This document shows, in pieces, positions 28,186 to 36,471 of a stretch of DNA of 64,000 nucleotides (position 1 is the stretch's first letter; every line of letters starts with the position of its first letter). The DNA is from Muribaculaceae bacterium. Its GTDB lineage: Bacteria; Bacteroidota; Bacteroidia; Bacteroidales; Muribaculaceae. The stretch lies in assembly GCA_017405965.1 (NCBI GenBank), contig JAFQZK010000016.1, positions 22,828-86,827 on the forward strand, in the 5' to 3' direction. The notes beneath the pieces are model-generated. The model saw only the letters and a program-made list of their open reading frames with translations, had not been told where the DNA came from and did no database searches. The position numbers and the translations under genes are program-made.

Positions 28186-30126
28186 ATGATTTCGATTCAA
28201 GGTCTCAAAGTTGAGTTCGGCAGCCAAGTGCTGTTCGAGAACATCAGTTTCGTGGTTAACAAGCGTGATAAAATCGCGCTTGTCGGCAAGAACGGTGCCG
28301 GCAAAACCACCATGCTGAGAATCATTACCGGTGAGCAGCAGCCCACCGGCGGCACTGTTGCGCGCCAGGCCGACATCACCATCGGCTACCTGCCGCAGCA
28401 GATGGTGCTCAAGGACGAACTCACCGTCAAGCAGGAGGCGCAGCGCGCCTTCGAGCACTTGCAGCAACTGGATGCCACCATCGACCGCATGAATCAGGAA
28501 CTGGCCGACCGCACCGACTATGAGAGCGAGGACTACCAGGATCTCATCGACCGTGTGGCCCAGAAGACCGAGCTGCGTGCCCTGATGCAAAGCGAGAACA
28601 TCGAGGCCGAGATCGAAAAAACGCTCACCGGATTGGGATTCGAGCGCAGCGACTTTGACCGCCCCACCAGCGAGTTCAGCGGCGGCTGGCGCATGCGCAT
28701 CGAGCTGGCTAAACTGCTGTTGCGGCGTCCCGACGTGCTCTTGCTGGATGAGCCCACCAACCACCTGGACATCGAGTCCATCCAGTGGCTGGAGTCCTTC
28801 CTGAAGAACCGCAACGCTGCCCTGTTGCTGGTATCGCACGACCGTGCATTCATCGATAACGTGACCAACCGCACCATTGAGATTTCGCTGGGCAAAATCT
28901 ATGATTACAAGGTGAGCTACAGCCAGTTTGTGGAACTGCGCAAGGAGCGAGTTGAACAACAGATGCGCGCCTACGAGAACCAACAGAAATTCATCCACGA
29001 CACCGAGGAGTTCATCGAGCGGTTCCGTTACAAGCCCACCAAGGCTGTCCAGGTGCAGAGCCGCATCAAGATGCTCGAGAAACTGGAACGCATCGAGGTC
29101 GATGAGGTGGACCGCTCACGCATGAGGCTGAAGTTTCCTCCAGCGCCCCGCAGCGGTGACTACCCCGTCATTGCCGAGGACCTGCGCAAGGACTACGGCA
29201 CGCTGAACGTGTTCCATGACGTGACTTTCACCATCAAGCGCGGCGAGAAAGTCGCCTTTGTCGGCAAGAACGGCGCCGGCAAATCGACGCTGGTCAAGTG
29301 TATCATGGGCGAAATCCCCTTTGACGGGAAACTCCAGATCGGGCATAACGTCAAAATCGGCTACTTCGCCCAGAATCAGGCGCAACTGCTCGACGAGACG
29401 CTGACCGTGCACGACACCATCGACTATGTAGCCGTGGGCGACATACGCACGCGCATCAACGACATCCTGGGTGCGTTCATGTTCGGCGGCAAGAATGCCG
29501 ACAAGAAGGTCAAGGTGCTGAGCGGCGGTGAGAAGAGCCGTCTGGCGATGATACGCCTGCTGTTGCAACCCGTCAACCTGCTCATCCTCGATGAGCCCAC
29601 CAACCACCTGGACATGCCCAGCAAGGACGTGCTGAAAGAAGCCATCAAGGCCTTTGACGGCACGGTAATCGTCGTGTCGCACGACCGCGATTTCCTGAAC
29701 GGCATCGTGAACAAGGTCTATGAGTTCGGTGAGCACCGTGTGCGCGAGCACTTGGGCGGCATCTATGACTTCCTGCAGAAGAAGCAACTCGACTCCCTGC
29801 AACAACTGGAAATCAAGAACGCTCCCGCTACTGCCTCAGTCCCTGCCGAAGAGACCGAGACGACAGCCAGCCAGGGCAAGATGGACTACCAGCGGCAGAA
29901 GGAACGCGAGCGCCGCATCCGTCAGGCCGAGAAGAAAGTGAAAACCCTAGAGGCCCGCATCGCCGAGCTGGAACAACAACTCGCCGACATCGAGGACAAA
30001 CTGTCCACCGCCACCAGCGAGGACCTCAACGTCTATTACACTCACTCCCAAGTGAGCCGCGAACTCGAGGAGGTGATGGCTCAGTGGGAAGAGGCTGGCG
30101 AGGAACTCGAGAAAGTCAAAGCATAA
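28186..30126 (+). CDS. ABC-F family ATPase (Uup/YdiF-type)
   Basis: 646 residues, no membrane segments. Two ABC domains: Walker A GKNGAGKT (first) and GKNGAGKS (second), signature SGGW and SGGEKSR, Walker B LLLDEPTNHLD and LILDEPTNHLD. The Arg/Lys-rich interdomain linker (about 245-310) and a C-terminal coiled coil after residue 560 fit ribosome-associated ABC-F proteins. Likely acts on translating ribosomes; no drug-resistance specificity is evident. Followed 13 nt later by an acyltransferase gene. Confidence 0.93.
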   Translation: MISIQGLKVEFGSQVLFENISFVVNKRDKIALVGKNGAGKTTMLRIITGEQQPTGGTVARQADITIGYLPQQMVLKDELTVKQEAQRAFEHLQQLDATIDRMNQELADRTDYESEDYQDLIDRVAQKTELRALMQSENIEAEIEKTLTGLGFERSDFDRPTSEFSGGWRMRIELAKLLLRRPDVLLLDEPTNHLDIESIQWLESFLKNRNAALLLVSHDRAFIDNVTNRTIEISLGKIYDYKVSYSQFVELRKERVEQQMRAYENQQKFIHDTEEFIERFRYKPTKAVQVQSRIKMLEKLERIEVDEVDRSRMRLKFPPAPRSGDYPVIAEDLRKDYGTLNVFHDVTFTIKRGEKVAFVGKNGAGKSTLVKCIMGEIPFDGKLQIGHNVKIGYFAQNQAQLLDETLTVHDTIDYVAVGDIRTRINDILGAFMFGGKNADKKVKVLSGGEKSRLAMIRLLLQPVNLLILDEPTNHLDMPSKDVLKEAIKAFDGTVIVVSHDRDFLNGIVNKVYEFGEHRVREHLGGIYDFLQKKQLDSLQQLEIKNAPATASVPAEETETTASQGKMDYQRQKERERRIRQAEKKVKTLEARIAELEQQLADIEDKLSTATSEDLNVYYTHSQVSRELEEVMAQWEEAGEELEKVKA

Positions 30127-30139
30127 GAAGATTATCATC

Positions 30140-31192
30140 ATGTCACAGATACTCAACAACAATCCAGGGCAACCGTCGGGCCGCATCGAGTATATCGATG
30201 CCTTGAGGGGATTCACCATGCTGCTGGTCGTTTTCCATCACGTCGGCTCGCTGTGCTGGCACATCAAGGGCCTGGGAATCTCGGCCCACGACTACCTGAT
30301 CCAGGTGCGCATGCCCATGTTCTTCTTCATCAGCGGCTTTGTCCTCTACAAGGCCGGTGTGGTGTGGAACTCACGTCAAGTCATCAGTTTCTTCCGCAAG
30401 AAAATACCGGTGCAGTTGATTTCGCCGTTCATCTTTTTCATTGTCTTCCTGCACCTCAGGCACACCCCGTTATCCGAGGCCATTGTCGTTCATGACAAGA
30501 TAGGCTACTGGTTCACCTATGTGCTGTTCATCTACTATGTCTTCTATGCCGCAGTGAGGTTCTGCATCCGCAACAAGTGGTCAGGCCCGGTGCTACTGAT
30601 CTTGGGACTGATGTTGTATCACATCAACTGGCCCCCGGTCTATGACGCCATCCCCTTGCCCGAGAACGTGATGGGCTTCCTGTCGATGCAGCAATGGCGT
30701 TACTTCCTGTTCTTTGTCATCGGTACGCTGGCCCGCGAGCATTTCCCCCGTGTCGAGCAATGGCTCGACAACAAGTGGGTGCTGCCCGTCTGCATCTGCA
30801 CCTATTTCCTGATCAACGCTTTCAGCGACATGATCACGCTGCCCAGCCCGATGTTCAATCTCATCACCACCTTGACAGGACTGGTGGTTCTGTTCTCATT
30901 CTTCAGGCTTAACCGCAACAGCTTGACCAAGGACAAGGTGGTGGGCCGCACACTGCAATATGTGGGTCGCCGCACGCTTGACGTGTACCTGATCCACTAC
31001 TTCCTGATTCCGCGCAATCTGGGATTCATCACCGTGTTCACCGACCATCCCATGCCCATCATCGAGACTACGGTATCGCTCATCATCGCCATCCTGATCA
31101 CTGCCGGTTGTTTGCTTATCGGTAACATCATCAGGCTGAGTCCGCTGCTGGCACACTGGGTGTTCGGAGCCAAGTATCCGACCAAACAATAA
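30140..31192 (+). CDS. Acyltransferase 3 family membrane protein
   Basis: 350 residues with about ten membrane segments. The N-terminus has the family pattern YIDALRGFTMLLVVFHHVGS (catalytic-type His) and MPMFFFISGFVLY. Members O-acetylate or acylate sugars of surface polysaccharides or peptidoglycan. The acceptor is unknown. Probably cotranscribed with the ABC-F gene. Confidence 0.88.
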   Translation: MSQILNNNPGQPSGRIEYIDALRGFTMLLVVFHHVGSLCWHIKGLGISAHDYLIQVRMPMFFFISGFVLYKAGVVWNSRQVISFFRKKIPVQLISPFIFFIVFLHLRHTPLSEAIVVHDKIGYWFTYVLFIYYVFYAAVRFCIRNKWSGPVLLILGLMLYHINWPPVYDAIPLPENVMGFLSMQQWRYFLFFVIGTLAREHFPRVEQWLDNKWVLPVCICTYFLINAFSDMITLPSPMFNLITTLTGLVVLFSFFRLNRNSLTKDKVVGRTLQYVGRRTLDVYLIHYFLIPRNLGFITVFTDHPMPIIETTVSLIIAILITAGCLLIGNIIRLSPLLAHWVFGAKYPTKQ

Positions 31193-31198
31193 ACAATC

Positions 31199-31360
31199 AT
31201 GCTGACCACCAGCAAAATAACCAGCAGCAATGCCGACAACCCTGCATTAAGGAGGCTCTACGAGACTGCTTTCCCTGAAGGAGAACAGATTCCCCATGAC
31301 GACATTGTCGCCGCCTTGCGCGCTGCCTGGGTCAACATGCCAGATCGACGAAAACAATAA
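31199..31360 (+). pseudogene. Short ORF resembling the N-terminus of a GNAT acetyltransferase
   Basis: 53 codons starting 6 bases after the acyltransferase stop. The stretch LRRLYETAFPEGEQIPHDDI resembles the first helix region of GNAT proteins of the type RLYEEAFPEEERIP, but it ends at a stop with no acetyl-CoA-binding core and no continuation in other frames before the next promoter. Either a truncated gene remnant or an independent small protein. It escapes usual length cut-offs. Confidence 0.5.
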
Positions 31361-31378
31361 GACTATTTAACTATTCCC

Positions 31379-31411
31379 GTTTGTGTGAATCGTCACAAAC
31401 GACTACTTTTG
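31379..31411 (+). promoter_or_regulatory. Promoter with internal inverted repeat, giving a leaderless start
   Basis: TTTG (31380-31383), 20-base gap, TActTTTG (31404-31411). An inverted repeat gtttgtg...cacaaac (31379-31385, 31394-31400) covers the -33 box and spacer and may be an operator. The expected start point coincides with the ATG at 31417. Confidence 0.75.
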
Positions 31412-31416
31412 CGGTC

Positions 31417-32373
31417 ATGAAGCGGGTTTTATCCATAGTCATGGCTATTGTCGCTCTTGTCGGTACGGCACAAGAGAGTCAAAGCATCAAGCTGCAGTTC
31501 GACCAGAGCAAGATCAGTCCGCAGTTCACCATGCCTGAACTGCCCGGCACCGTCATGCCCGCGACCAATATCAAACCCACTTTCAACATCAATCTGCCCA
31601 CCGCTGCCGACCTCAAGTTGGACTACCGCAGCAGCCTGAGCGACTCGCTTGCCATCTACCAGCAACAGTGGCGCACGGCTCGCCCCGCCCTGCCCCGTTT
31701 CAGTTACGACACCAGCCCTTACAGCCGCGATTGGTCGTCGGGCGGTGTCATCACCCGCTTGGGTGGCGGCTACCTCACGGGAGCCAGCTCACACACGACC
31801 TATCCCGGCATGGGCAACATGGCGAGCGCCAGTGTCGCTTTCACTATGCCCATGGGCGACCGTTTCCAGTTCACTGCCGGCTTGACAGGCAGCAAATACC
31901 ACTTCGACCGCTCTGCATGGAACGACTACGGCGTGTTCGGCAACGCCTCGTTCTGGCTGAACGACCGGCTGTCGCTCAATGCATTCGGGCAATATTACGT
32001 CAATCAGCAGTTCCATTCGGTGGCTGCCATGCCCTTCCTGGGCAGTTCGTCCTATGGCGGCACGCTGGGCTGGAAAGCCAGCGACAGTTTCTCGCTTGAC
32101 GTGGGTGCACGTCGCATCTATGACCCCTATACCGGCCGATGGCGCACCCTGCCAGTCGTGCAACCCACGTTCAACCTGCTGGGCGCTCCCATCTCGATCG
32201 ATGCCGGCCCATGGATATACCAACTGCTTGACGGGCTGCTCAATGGCGGCAAAAACAGCAAAGACTGGGGCGACCCGAAATACCGCCCTGTCACCGTCCC
32301 CGATGCCGTGCGCAACCAGCCCGGCTTCAACCCCAACAGCCCGGTGCCGATACCTGACGCCTTCCGGCACTGA
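31417..32373 (+). CDS. Exported protein, possible outer-membrane barrel, family unknown
   Basis: 318 residues from the ATG at 31417 (the frame extends upstream from a TTG that lies in the promoter). A signal peptide (MKRVLSIVMAIVALVGTAQ) is followed by a Pro/Thr-rich segment and, from about residue 110, alternating aromatic/polar strands (FQFTAGLTGSKYHFDRSAW, LSLNAFGQYYVNQQF) typical of a beta barrel. The C-terminus is Pro/Asn-rich and does not end in Phe. I cannot assign a family; likely envelope-located. Confidence 0.75.
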   Translation: MKRVLSIVMAIVALVGTAQESQSIKLQFDQSKISPQFTMPELPGTVMPATNIKPTFNINLPTAADLKLDYRSSLSDSLAIYQQQWRTARPALPRFSYDTSPYSRDWSSGGVITRLGGGYLTGASSHTTYPGMGNMASASVAFTMPMGDRFQFTAGLTGSKYHFDRSAWNDYGVFGNASFWLNDRLSLNAFGQYYVNQQFHSVAAMPFLGSSSYGGTLGWKASDSFSLDVGARRIYDPYTGRWRTLPVVQPTFNLLGAPISIDAGPWIYQLLDGLLNGGKNSKDWGDPKYRPVTVPDAVRNQPGFNPNSPVPIPDAFRH

Positions 32374-32381
32374 TCCTTCTT

Positions 32382-32400
32382 ACCGAGGCATAGCCTCGGT
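32382..32400 (+). terminator. Hairpin after the 31417 gene
   Basis: 8-bp stem accgaggc-ata-gcctcggt, 8 bases after the stop, without a T-run. Confidence 0.5.
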
Positions 32401-32500
32401 CCACAGGACAACACAGCACAATACGGGACAGCACAACACAACACAACACAATACAGGACAACACGGGGCGATACAGGACACAATGGGACAATACAGGACA
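32401..32500. repeat. Pentanucleotide-period repeat (xxACA)n
   Basis: About twenty consecutive 5-base units such as ggaca, acaca, gcaca, atacg, gggca with ACA at the same phase. It fills the spacer between the exported-protein gene and the Crp-like gene. Confidence 0.85.
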
Positions 32501-32501
32501 G

Positions 32502-32526
32502 GCGGTTCTTGAGGTGACAGAACCGC
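32502..32526. terminator. Second hairpin in the 32374-32631 spacer
   Basis: 8-bp stem gcggttct/agaaccgc followed by tttggcgtgtttt; possible terminator after the 5-nt repeat. Confidence 0.5.
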
Positions 32527-32561
32527 TTTGGCGTGTTTTAGGGATTTTTTGAGGTATGGAT

Positions 32562-32592
32562 TTTGGCGGGTGGGAAAATGTGAGTATCTTTG
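32562..32592 (+). promoter_or_regulatory. Promoter of the Crp-like gene
   Basis: TTTG (32562-32565), 19-base gap, TAtcTTTG (32585-32592). Leader about 34 nt with a small accag/ctggt stem. Confidence 0.8.
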
Positions 32593-32631
32593 CACCTTAA
32601 ACCAGGCTTTACTGGTTTTCCATCAAGCAGC

Positions 32632-33333
32632 ATGGTAATAAAGAGTACTATTGAGGACATCATACGGGAAGATTTGGCCGAAATCTGGTCAATCCTAAAC
32701 AGCGAGGAGAAGCATCTCATCGCCGAGAACTTTATTGTCCACACCTACCGCAAGGGCCAGATCATCTATGCCGAGAAGGATGAGCCGCAATTCCTGTGGG
32801 TGCTCATCAAGGGCAAGGTGAAAAGGTTCAAGAACGGAGTGGGCGGCAAGCAGCAGATCCTGCGCCTGTACCGCCCCATCCAGTACTTCGGTTACCGCGC
32901 CTGGTTCGCCCGGGAACCCTATGTCGCCAGCACGATGGCCATCGAACCGTCGCAGGTGGGTAGCATCCCCATGACGGTGGTGAAGAAACTCATCGATGGC
33001 AACATGCAGCTGGCTTGGTTCTTTATCCATGAGCTCTCAAAGCATCTGGGCGGCAGCGAATCCAAGGTGGTGACGCTGACCCAGAAACACATCCGCGGCC
33101 GCCTGGCCGAGGCGCTGTGCATGCTGGTGGACAACTACGGCTATGAGGACGACGGCAAGACGCTCAAGATCTATATGGCTCGCGAGGACCTTGCCAACCT
33201 GTCGAACATGACAACCGCCAACGCCATCCGCACCCTCTCGACTTTTGCCCAGGAACGCATCATCACCGTTGACGGCCGTCGCATCCGCATCGTTGACGAG
33301 CCCACGCTTCGTAACATCAGCCGCTTTGGATAA
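32632..33333 (+). CDS. Crp/Fnr family transcription regulator
   Basis: 233 residues from the ATG at 32632; the open frame begins earlier at a TTG inside the -7 box. Residues about 20-135 are a cyclic-nucleotide-binding-like domain (RKGQIIYAEKDEPQFLWVLIKGKVKRF) without the full cAMP pocket signature, and residues about 150-225 a winged HTH (REDLANLSNMTTANAIRTLSTF). No Fe-S cysteines are apparent. First gene of a likely operon with DUF4924, rfbD and prfC. Confidence 0.9.
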   Translation: MVIKSTIEDIIREDLAEIWSILNSEEKHLIAENFIVHTYRKGQIIYAEKDEPQFLWVLIKGKVKRFKNGVGGKQQILRLYRPIQYFGYRAWFAREPYVASTMAIEPSQVGSIPMTVVKKLIDGNMQLAWFFIHELSKHLGGSESKVVTLTQKHIRGRLAEALCMLVDNYGYEDDGKTLKIYMAREDLANLSNMTTANAIRTLSTFAQERIITVDGRRIRIVDEPTLRNISRFG

Positions 33334-33352
33334 CCCGCTCCTTGACGCCATC

Positions 33353-33919
33353 ATGATCATCGCTCAACAGAAACGCAAAGAAAACATTGCTGAATACCTC
33401 CTGTACTTGTGGCAGGTCGAGGACTTGCTGCGTGCCTGCCATCTGGACATCGACACAGTGGACAAGGCAGTGATCTCACGCTATGACGTCGACGAGGGAA
33501 CCCGTCACGAGATACGCGAGTGGTATGAGTCGCTCATCAAGATGATGGAACTGGAGAACGTGCGCGAGAAAGGACACATCCGTGTGTGTCACAACGTGCT
33601 CATCCGCCTGAACGACCTGCACCAGCAACTGCTGGCCGACCAGGGCCGTTTTCCCGACTACCATGCCGACTACTACCGCACCCTGCCCCACATCGTGCAG
33701 TTGCGCTCCTCGTTGCCCGAGGCCGAGCGCCCCGACGAGCTGGAGACCTGTTTCAACGCGCTGTACGGTGTGATGATGCTGCACTTGCAGGGCAAGGAAA
33801 TATCCCAGGATACCGCCGCCGCGATATCACAGATATCTCACTTCATCGGCATGCTGGCAGCCTACTACAAGCGCGACGAGGAGAAACCGCTGTTCGGCGA
33901 TGACCTAATCGAGAATTGA
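33353..33919 (+). CDS. DUF4924 family protein
   Basis: 188 residues from the ATG at 33353, 19 nt after the Crp-like gene. All-helical, no signal peptide, with the family pattern KRKENIAEYLLYLWQVED at the N-terminus and a C-terminal YYKRDEEKPLFGDDLIEN. The gene is regularly found beside rfbD and prfC in Bacteroidales, as here. Function unknown. Confidence 0.85.
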   Translation: MIIAQQKRKENIAEYLLYLWQVEDLLRACHLDIDTVDKAVISRYDVDEGTRHEIREWYESLIKMMELENVREKGHIRVCHNVLIRLNDLHQQLLADQGRFPDYHADYYRTLPHIVQLRSSLPEAERPDELETCFNALYGVMMLHLQGKEISQDTAAAISQISHFIGMLAAYYKRDEEKPLFGDDLIEN

Positions 33920-33921
33920 AA

Positions 33922-34812
33922 ATGAGCGTATTGAATCTACTCATCACTGGAGCAAATGGCCAGTTGGGCCACGAGATGCGTAATGTGCTGGCCAATGACC
34001 AGCGCTTCAATGCCATCTTCACCGATATCGCGGGCGCGGACATCGTCACGCTCGACATCACTGACGAGCAAGCCGTTGAGAAACAGGTGGTTGCAAATGC
34101 CATTGACATCATTGTCAACTGCGCTGCCTATACCGCCGTGGATGCCGCCGAGGACAACGAGCCGCTGGCAGCACGCCTCAATGCCGATGCCGTGGGCATC
34201 CTGGCCCGCGTCGCCAAACGCAACAGTGCACGCATGGTACACATTTCGACCGACTATGTGTTTGACGGACAAGGTTGCTTACCGTACACCGAAAATGTGG
34301 CCACCAATCCGCAGTCGGCCTATGGACGCACCAAACTCGCAGGCGAGCGCAAGCTGCAAGAGGCACTGGGTGACAATGCCGTCATCCTGCGCACCGCTTG
34401 GCTCTACTCGCCCTATGGCAAGAACTTTGTCAAGACAATGCTCACGCTGGGCAAGGAAAAGCCCGCCTTGAAGGTCGTGTTTGACCAAGTGGGGACACCG
34501 ACCTGCGCCCGTGACTTGGCTCGTGCCATCGTCACCGTGATAACTGCCGACCAGTGGCATGGCGGCATCTATCACTATAGCAACGAGGGAGTTCTCTCGT
34601 GGTATGACTTCACGCTGGCGATTCACCGCCTGGCAGGCATCACCACCTGTGACGTGCAACCGTGTCACAGCGACGAATTCCCCGCCAAGGCCCACCGTCC
34701 CGCCTATAGCGTGCTGGACAAGACCAAGTTCAAAACCACCTTTGGCGTGACCGTCCCCTATTGGCTCGACAGCCTCGAGGAAACCATCAATCAACTCTGT
34801 TCATCTAACTAA
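33922..34812 (+). CDS. rfbD: dTDP-4-dehydrorhamnose reductase
   Basis: 296 residues from the ATG at 33922, two bases after the DUF4924 stop. SDR fold with TGANGQLG at the N-terminus, NCAAYTAVD, STDYVFDG and the catalytic Y-x-x-x-K in SAYGRTKLAGE. It reduces dTDP-4-keto-L-rhamnose to dTDP-L-rhamnose for surface glycans. The other rhamnose genes are not in the window. An AACTAAA heptad pair separates it from prfC. Confidence 0.92.
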   Translation: MSVLNLLITGANGQLGHEMRNVLANDQRFNAIFTDIAGADIVTLDITDEQAVEKQVVANAIDIIVNCAAYTAVDAAEDNEPLAARLNADAVGILARVAKRNSARMVHISTDYVFDGQGCLPYTENVATNPQSAYGRTKLAGERKLQEALGDNAVILRTAWLYSPYGKNFVKTMLTLGKEKPALKVVFDQVGTPTCARDLARAIVTVITADQWHGGIYHYSNEGVLSWYDFTLAIHRLAGITTCDVQPCHSDEFPAKAHRPAYSVLDKTKFKTTFGVTVPYWLDSLEETINQLCSSN

Positions 34813-34825
34813 AAACTAAAGAATA

Positions 34826-36403
34826 ATGTCCTTGACAACCGAAATCACCCGCCGCCGCACCTTTGCCATCATCTCACACCCTGATGCCGGCAAGACGACG
34901 CTGACCGAGAAGCTGCTACTCTTCGGTGGCGCGATTCATGTGGCAGGCGCCGTGAAATCCAATAAGATCAAAAAGACCGCCACCAGCGACTGGATGGAGA
35001 TCGAGAAGCAACGCGGCATCTCGGTGGCCACCTCGGTCATGGGTTTCAACTACGGCGACTACAAGATCAACATCCTCGACACCCCAGGTCACCAAGACTT
35101 CGCCGAAGACACCTACCGCACCCTCACTGCCGTTGACAGCGTTATCATTGTGGTGGATGTCGCGAAGGGTGTCGAGACCCAGACGCGCAAACTGATGGAG
35201 GTGTGCCGCATGCGCAACACGCCCGTCATCATCTTTGTCAACAAGCTTGACCGCGAGGGCCGCGACCCGTTCGACATCCTCGACGAGCTGGAGCAGGAAC
35301 TGAAGATCGATGTGCGCCCCTTGAGCTGGCCCATCAACATCGGCGCTCATTTCAAGGGCGTGTACAACATCTACGAGCACAACATCAGCCTGTTCAAGCC
35401 CGACAAGCAGCATGTCACCGACCGCGTGGACATCAACGACATCAACGATCCTGCCATCGACGCTGCCGTGGGCAAGACCGATGCCGAGAAACTGCGTGCC
35501 GACATCGAGCTCATCGACGGCGTCTATCCCGACTTCAACACGCTCGATTATCTGGATGCCAAGGTGGCTCCCGTATTCTTCGGGTCGGCATTGAACACCT
35601 TCGGTGTGAAAGAGCTGCTGGACTGCTTCGTGCGCATCGCCCCGTCGCCTCGTTCAGTGAATGCCATTGAACGAACGGTCGAGCCTGGTGAGGACAAGTT
35701 CACGGGCTTCGTATTCAAGATTCACGCCAACATGGACCCCAACCACCGCAGCTGTATCGCCTTTGTCAAGGTGTGCTCCGGAGTGTTCCAGCGCAACGGT
35801 AACTACAAGCACGTGCGCTCGGGCAAGAGCTACCGCTTCAGCGCCCCCACCGCCTTTATGGCCCAGAAGAAGGAAATCATCGACGAGGTCTATCCCGGCG
35901 ATATCGTGGGTCTGCCCGATAACGGCATTTTCAAGATCGGTGATACCCTGACCGAGGGCGAAGAGCTCCATTTCAAGGGTCTGCCCAGTTTCTCGCCCGA
36001 GATGTTCAAGTACATCGAGAACAGCGACCCGATGAAGACCAAACAGCTCAACAAGGGTCTGGAACAGTTGATGGACGAAGGCGTGGCCCAGATGTTCATC
36101 AACCAGTTCAACAACCGCAAGATCATCGGCACCGTAGGACAACTGCAGTTCGAGGTCATCCAGTACCGCCTGCTGCACGAGTACGGCGCCCAGTGCCGCT
36201 GGGAGCCCATCCATCTGTACAAGGCCTGCTGGATCGAGAGCGATGACGAGGATGCACTCGACGCGTTCAAGAAACGCAAGCACCAGTTCATGGCGCTTGA
36301 CCGCGAGGGCCGCGACGTGTTCCTGGCCGACAGCAATTACGTCTTGCAGATGGCTCAGCAAGACTTCCCGAAAATCACCTTCCACTTCACAAGCGAATTC
36401 TAA
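34826..36403 (+). CDS. prfC: Peptide chain release factor 3
   Basis: 525 residues, normal length. Translational GTPase motifs: [12 protein letters not shown] (G1), DTPGHQDF (G3), NKLDRE (G4); the domain following GTPase matches RF3, and a C-terminal RF3-specific domain is present. It recycles RF1/RF2 from the ribosome after termination using GTP. Probably the last gene of the Crp-DUF4924-rfbD-prfC run. Confidence 0.97.
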   Translation: MSLTTEITRRRTFAIISHPDAGKTTLTEKLLLFGGAIHVAGAVKSNKIKKTATSDWMEIEKQRGISVATSVMGFNYGDYKINILDTPGHQDFAEDTYRTLTAVDSVIIVVDVAKGVETQTRKLMEVCRMRNTPVIIFVNKLDREGRDPFDILDELEQELKIDVRPLSWPINIGAHFKGVYNIYEHNISLFKPDKQHVTDRVDINDINDPAIDAAVGKTDAEKLRADIELIDGVYPDFNTLDYLDAKVAPVFFGSALNTFGVKELLDCFVRIAPSPRSVNAIERTVEPGEDKFTGFVFKIHANMDPNHRSCIAFVKVCSGVFQRNGNYKHVRSGKSYRFSAPTAFMAQKKEIIDEVYPGDIVGLPDNGIFKIGDTLTEGEELHFKGLPSFSPEMFKYIENSDPMKTKQLNKGLEQLMDEGVAQMFINQFNNRKIIGTVGQLQFEVIQYRLLHEYGAQCRWEPIHLYKACWIESDDEDALDAFKKRKHQFMALDREGRDVFLADSNYVLQMAQQDFPKITFHFTSEF

Positions 36404-36425
36404 TACCATCAAAATAATCACTTAA

Positions 36426-36460
36426 GACTAAGAACTACGGACTAGGGTCTAGAAACTAAA
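36426..36460. repeat. Degenerate heptad repeat before the kinase-RapZ gene
   Basis: gactaag, aactacg, gactagg, gtctaga, aactaaa: five 7-base units sharing CTA in phase. Two aactaaa units also lie at 34807-34820 before prfC. Confidence 0.8.
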
Positions 36461-36471
36461 AAACGATAGCA

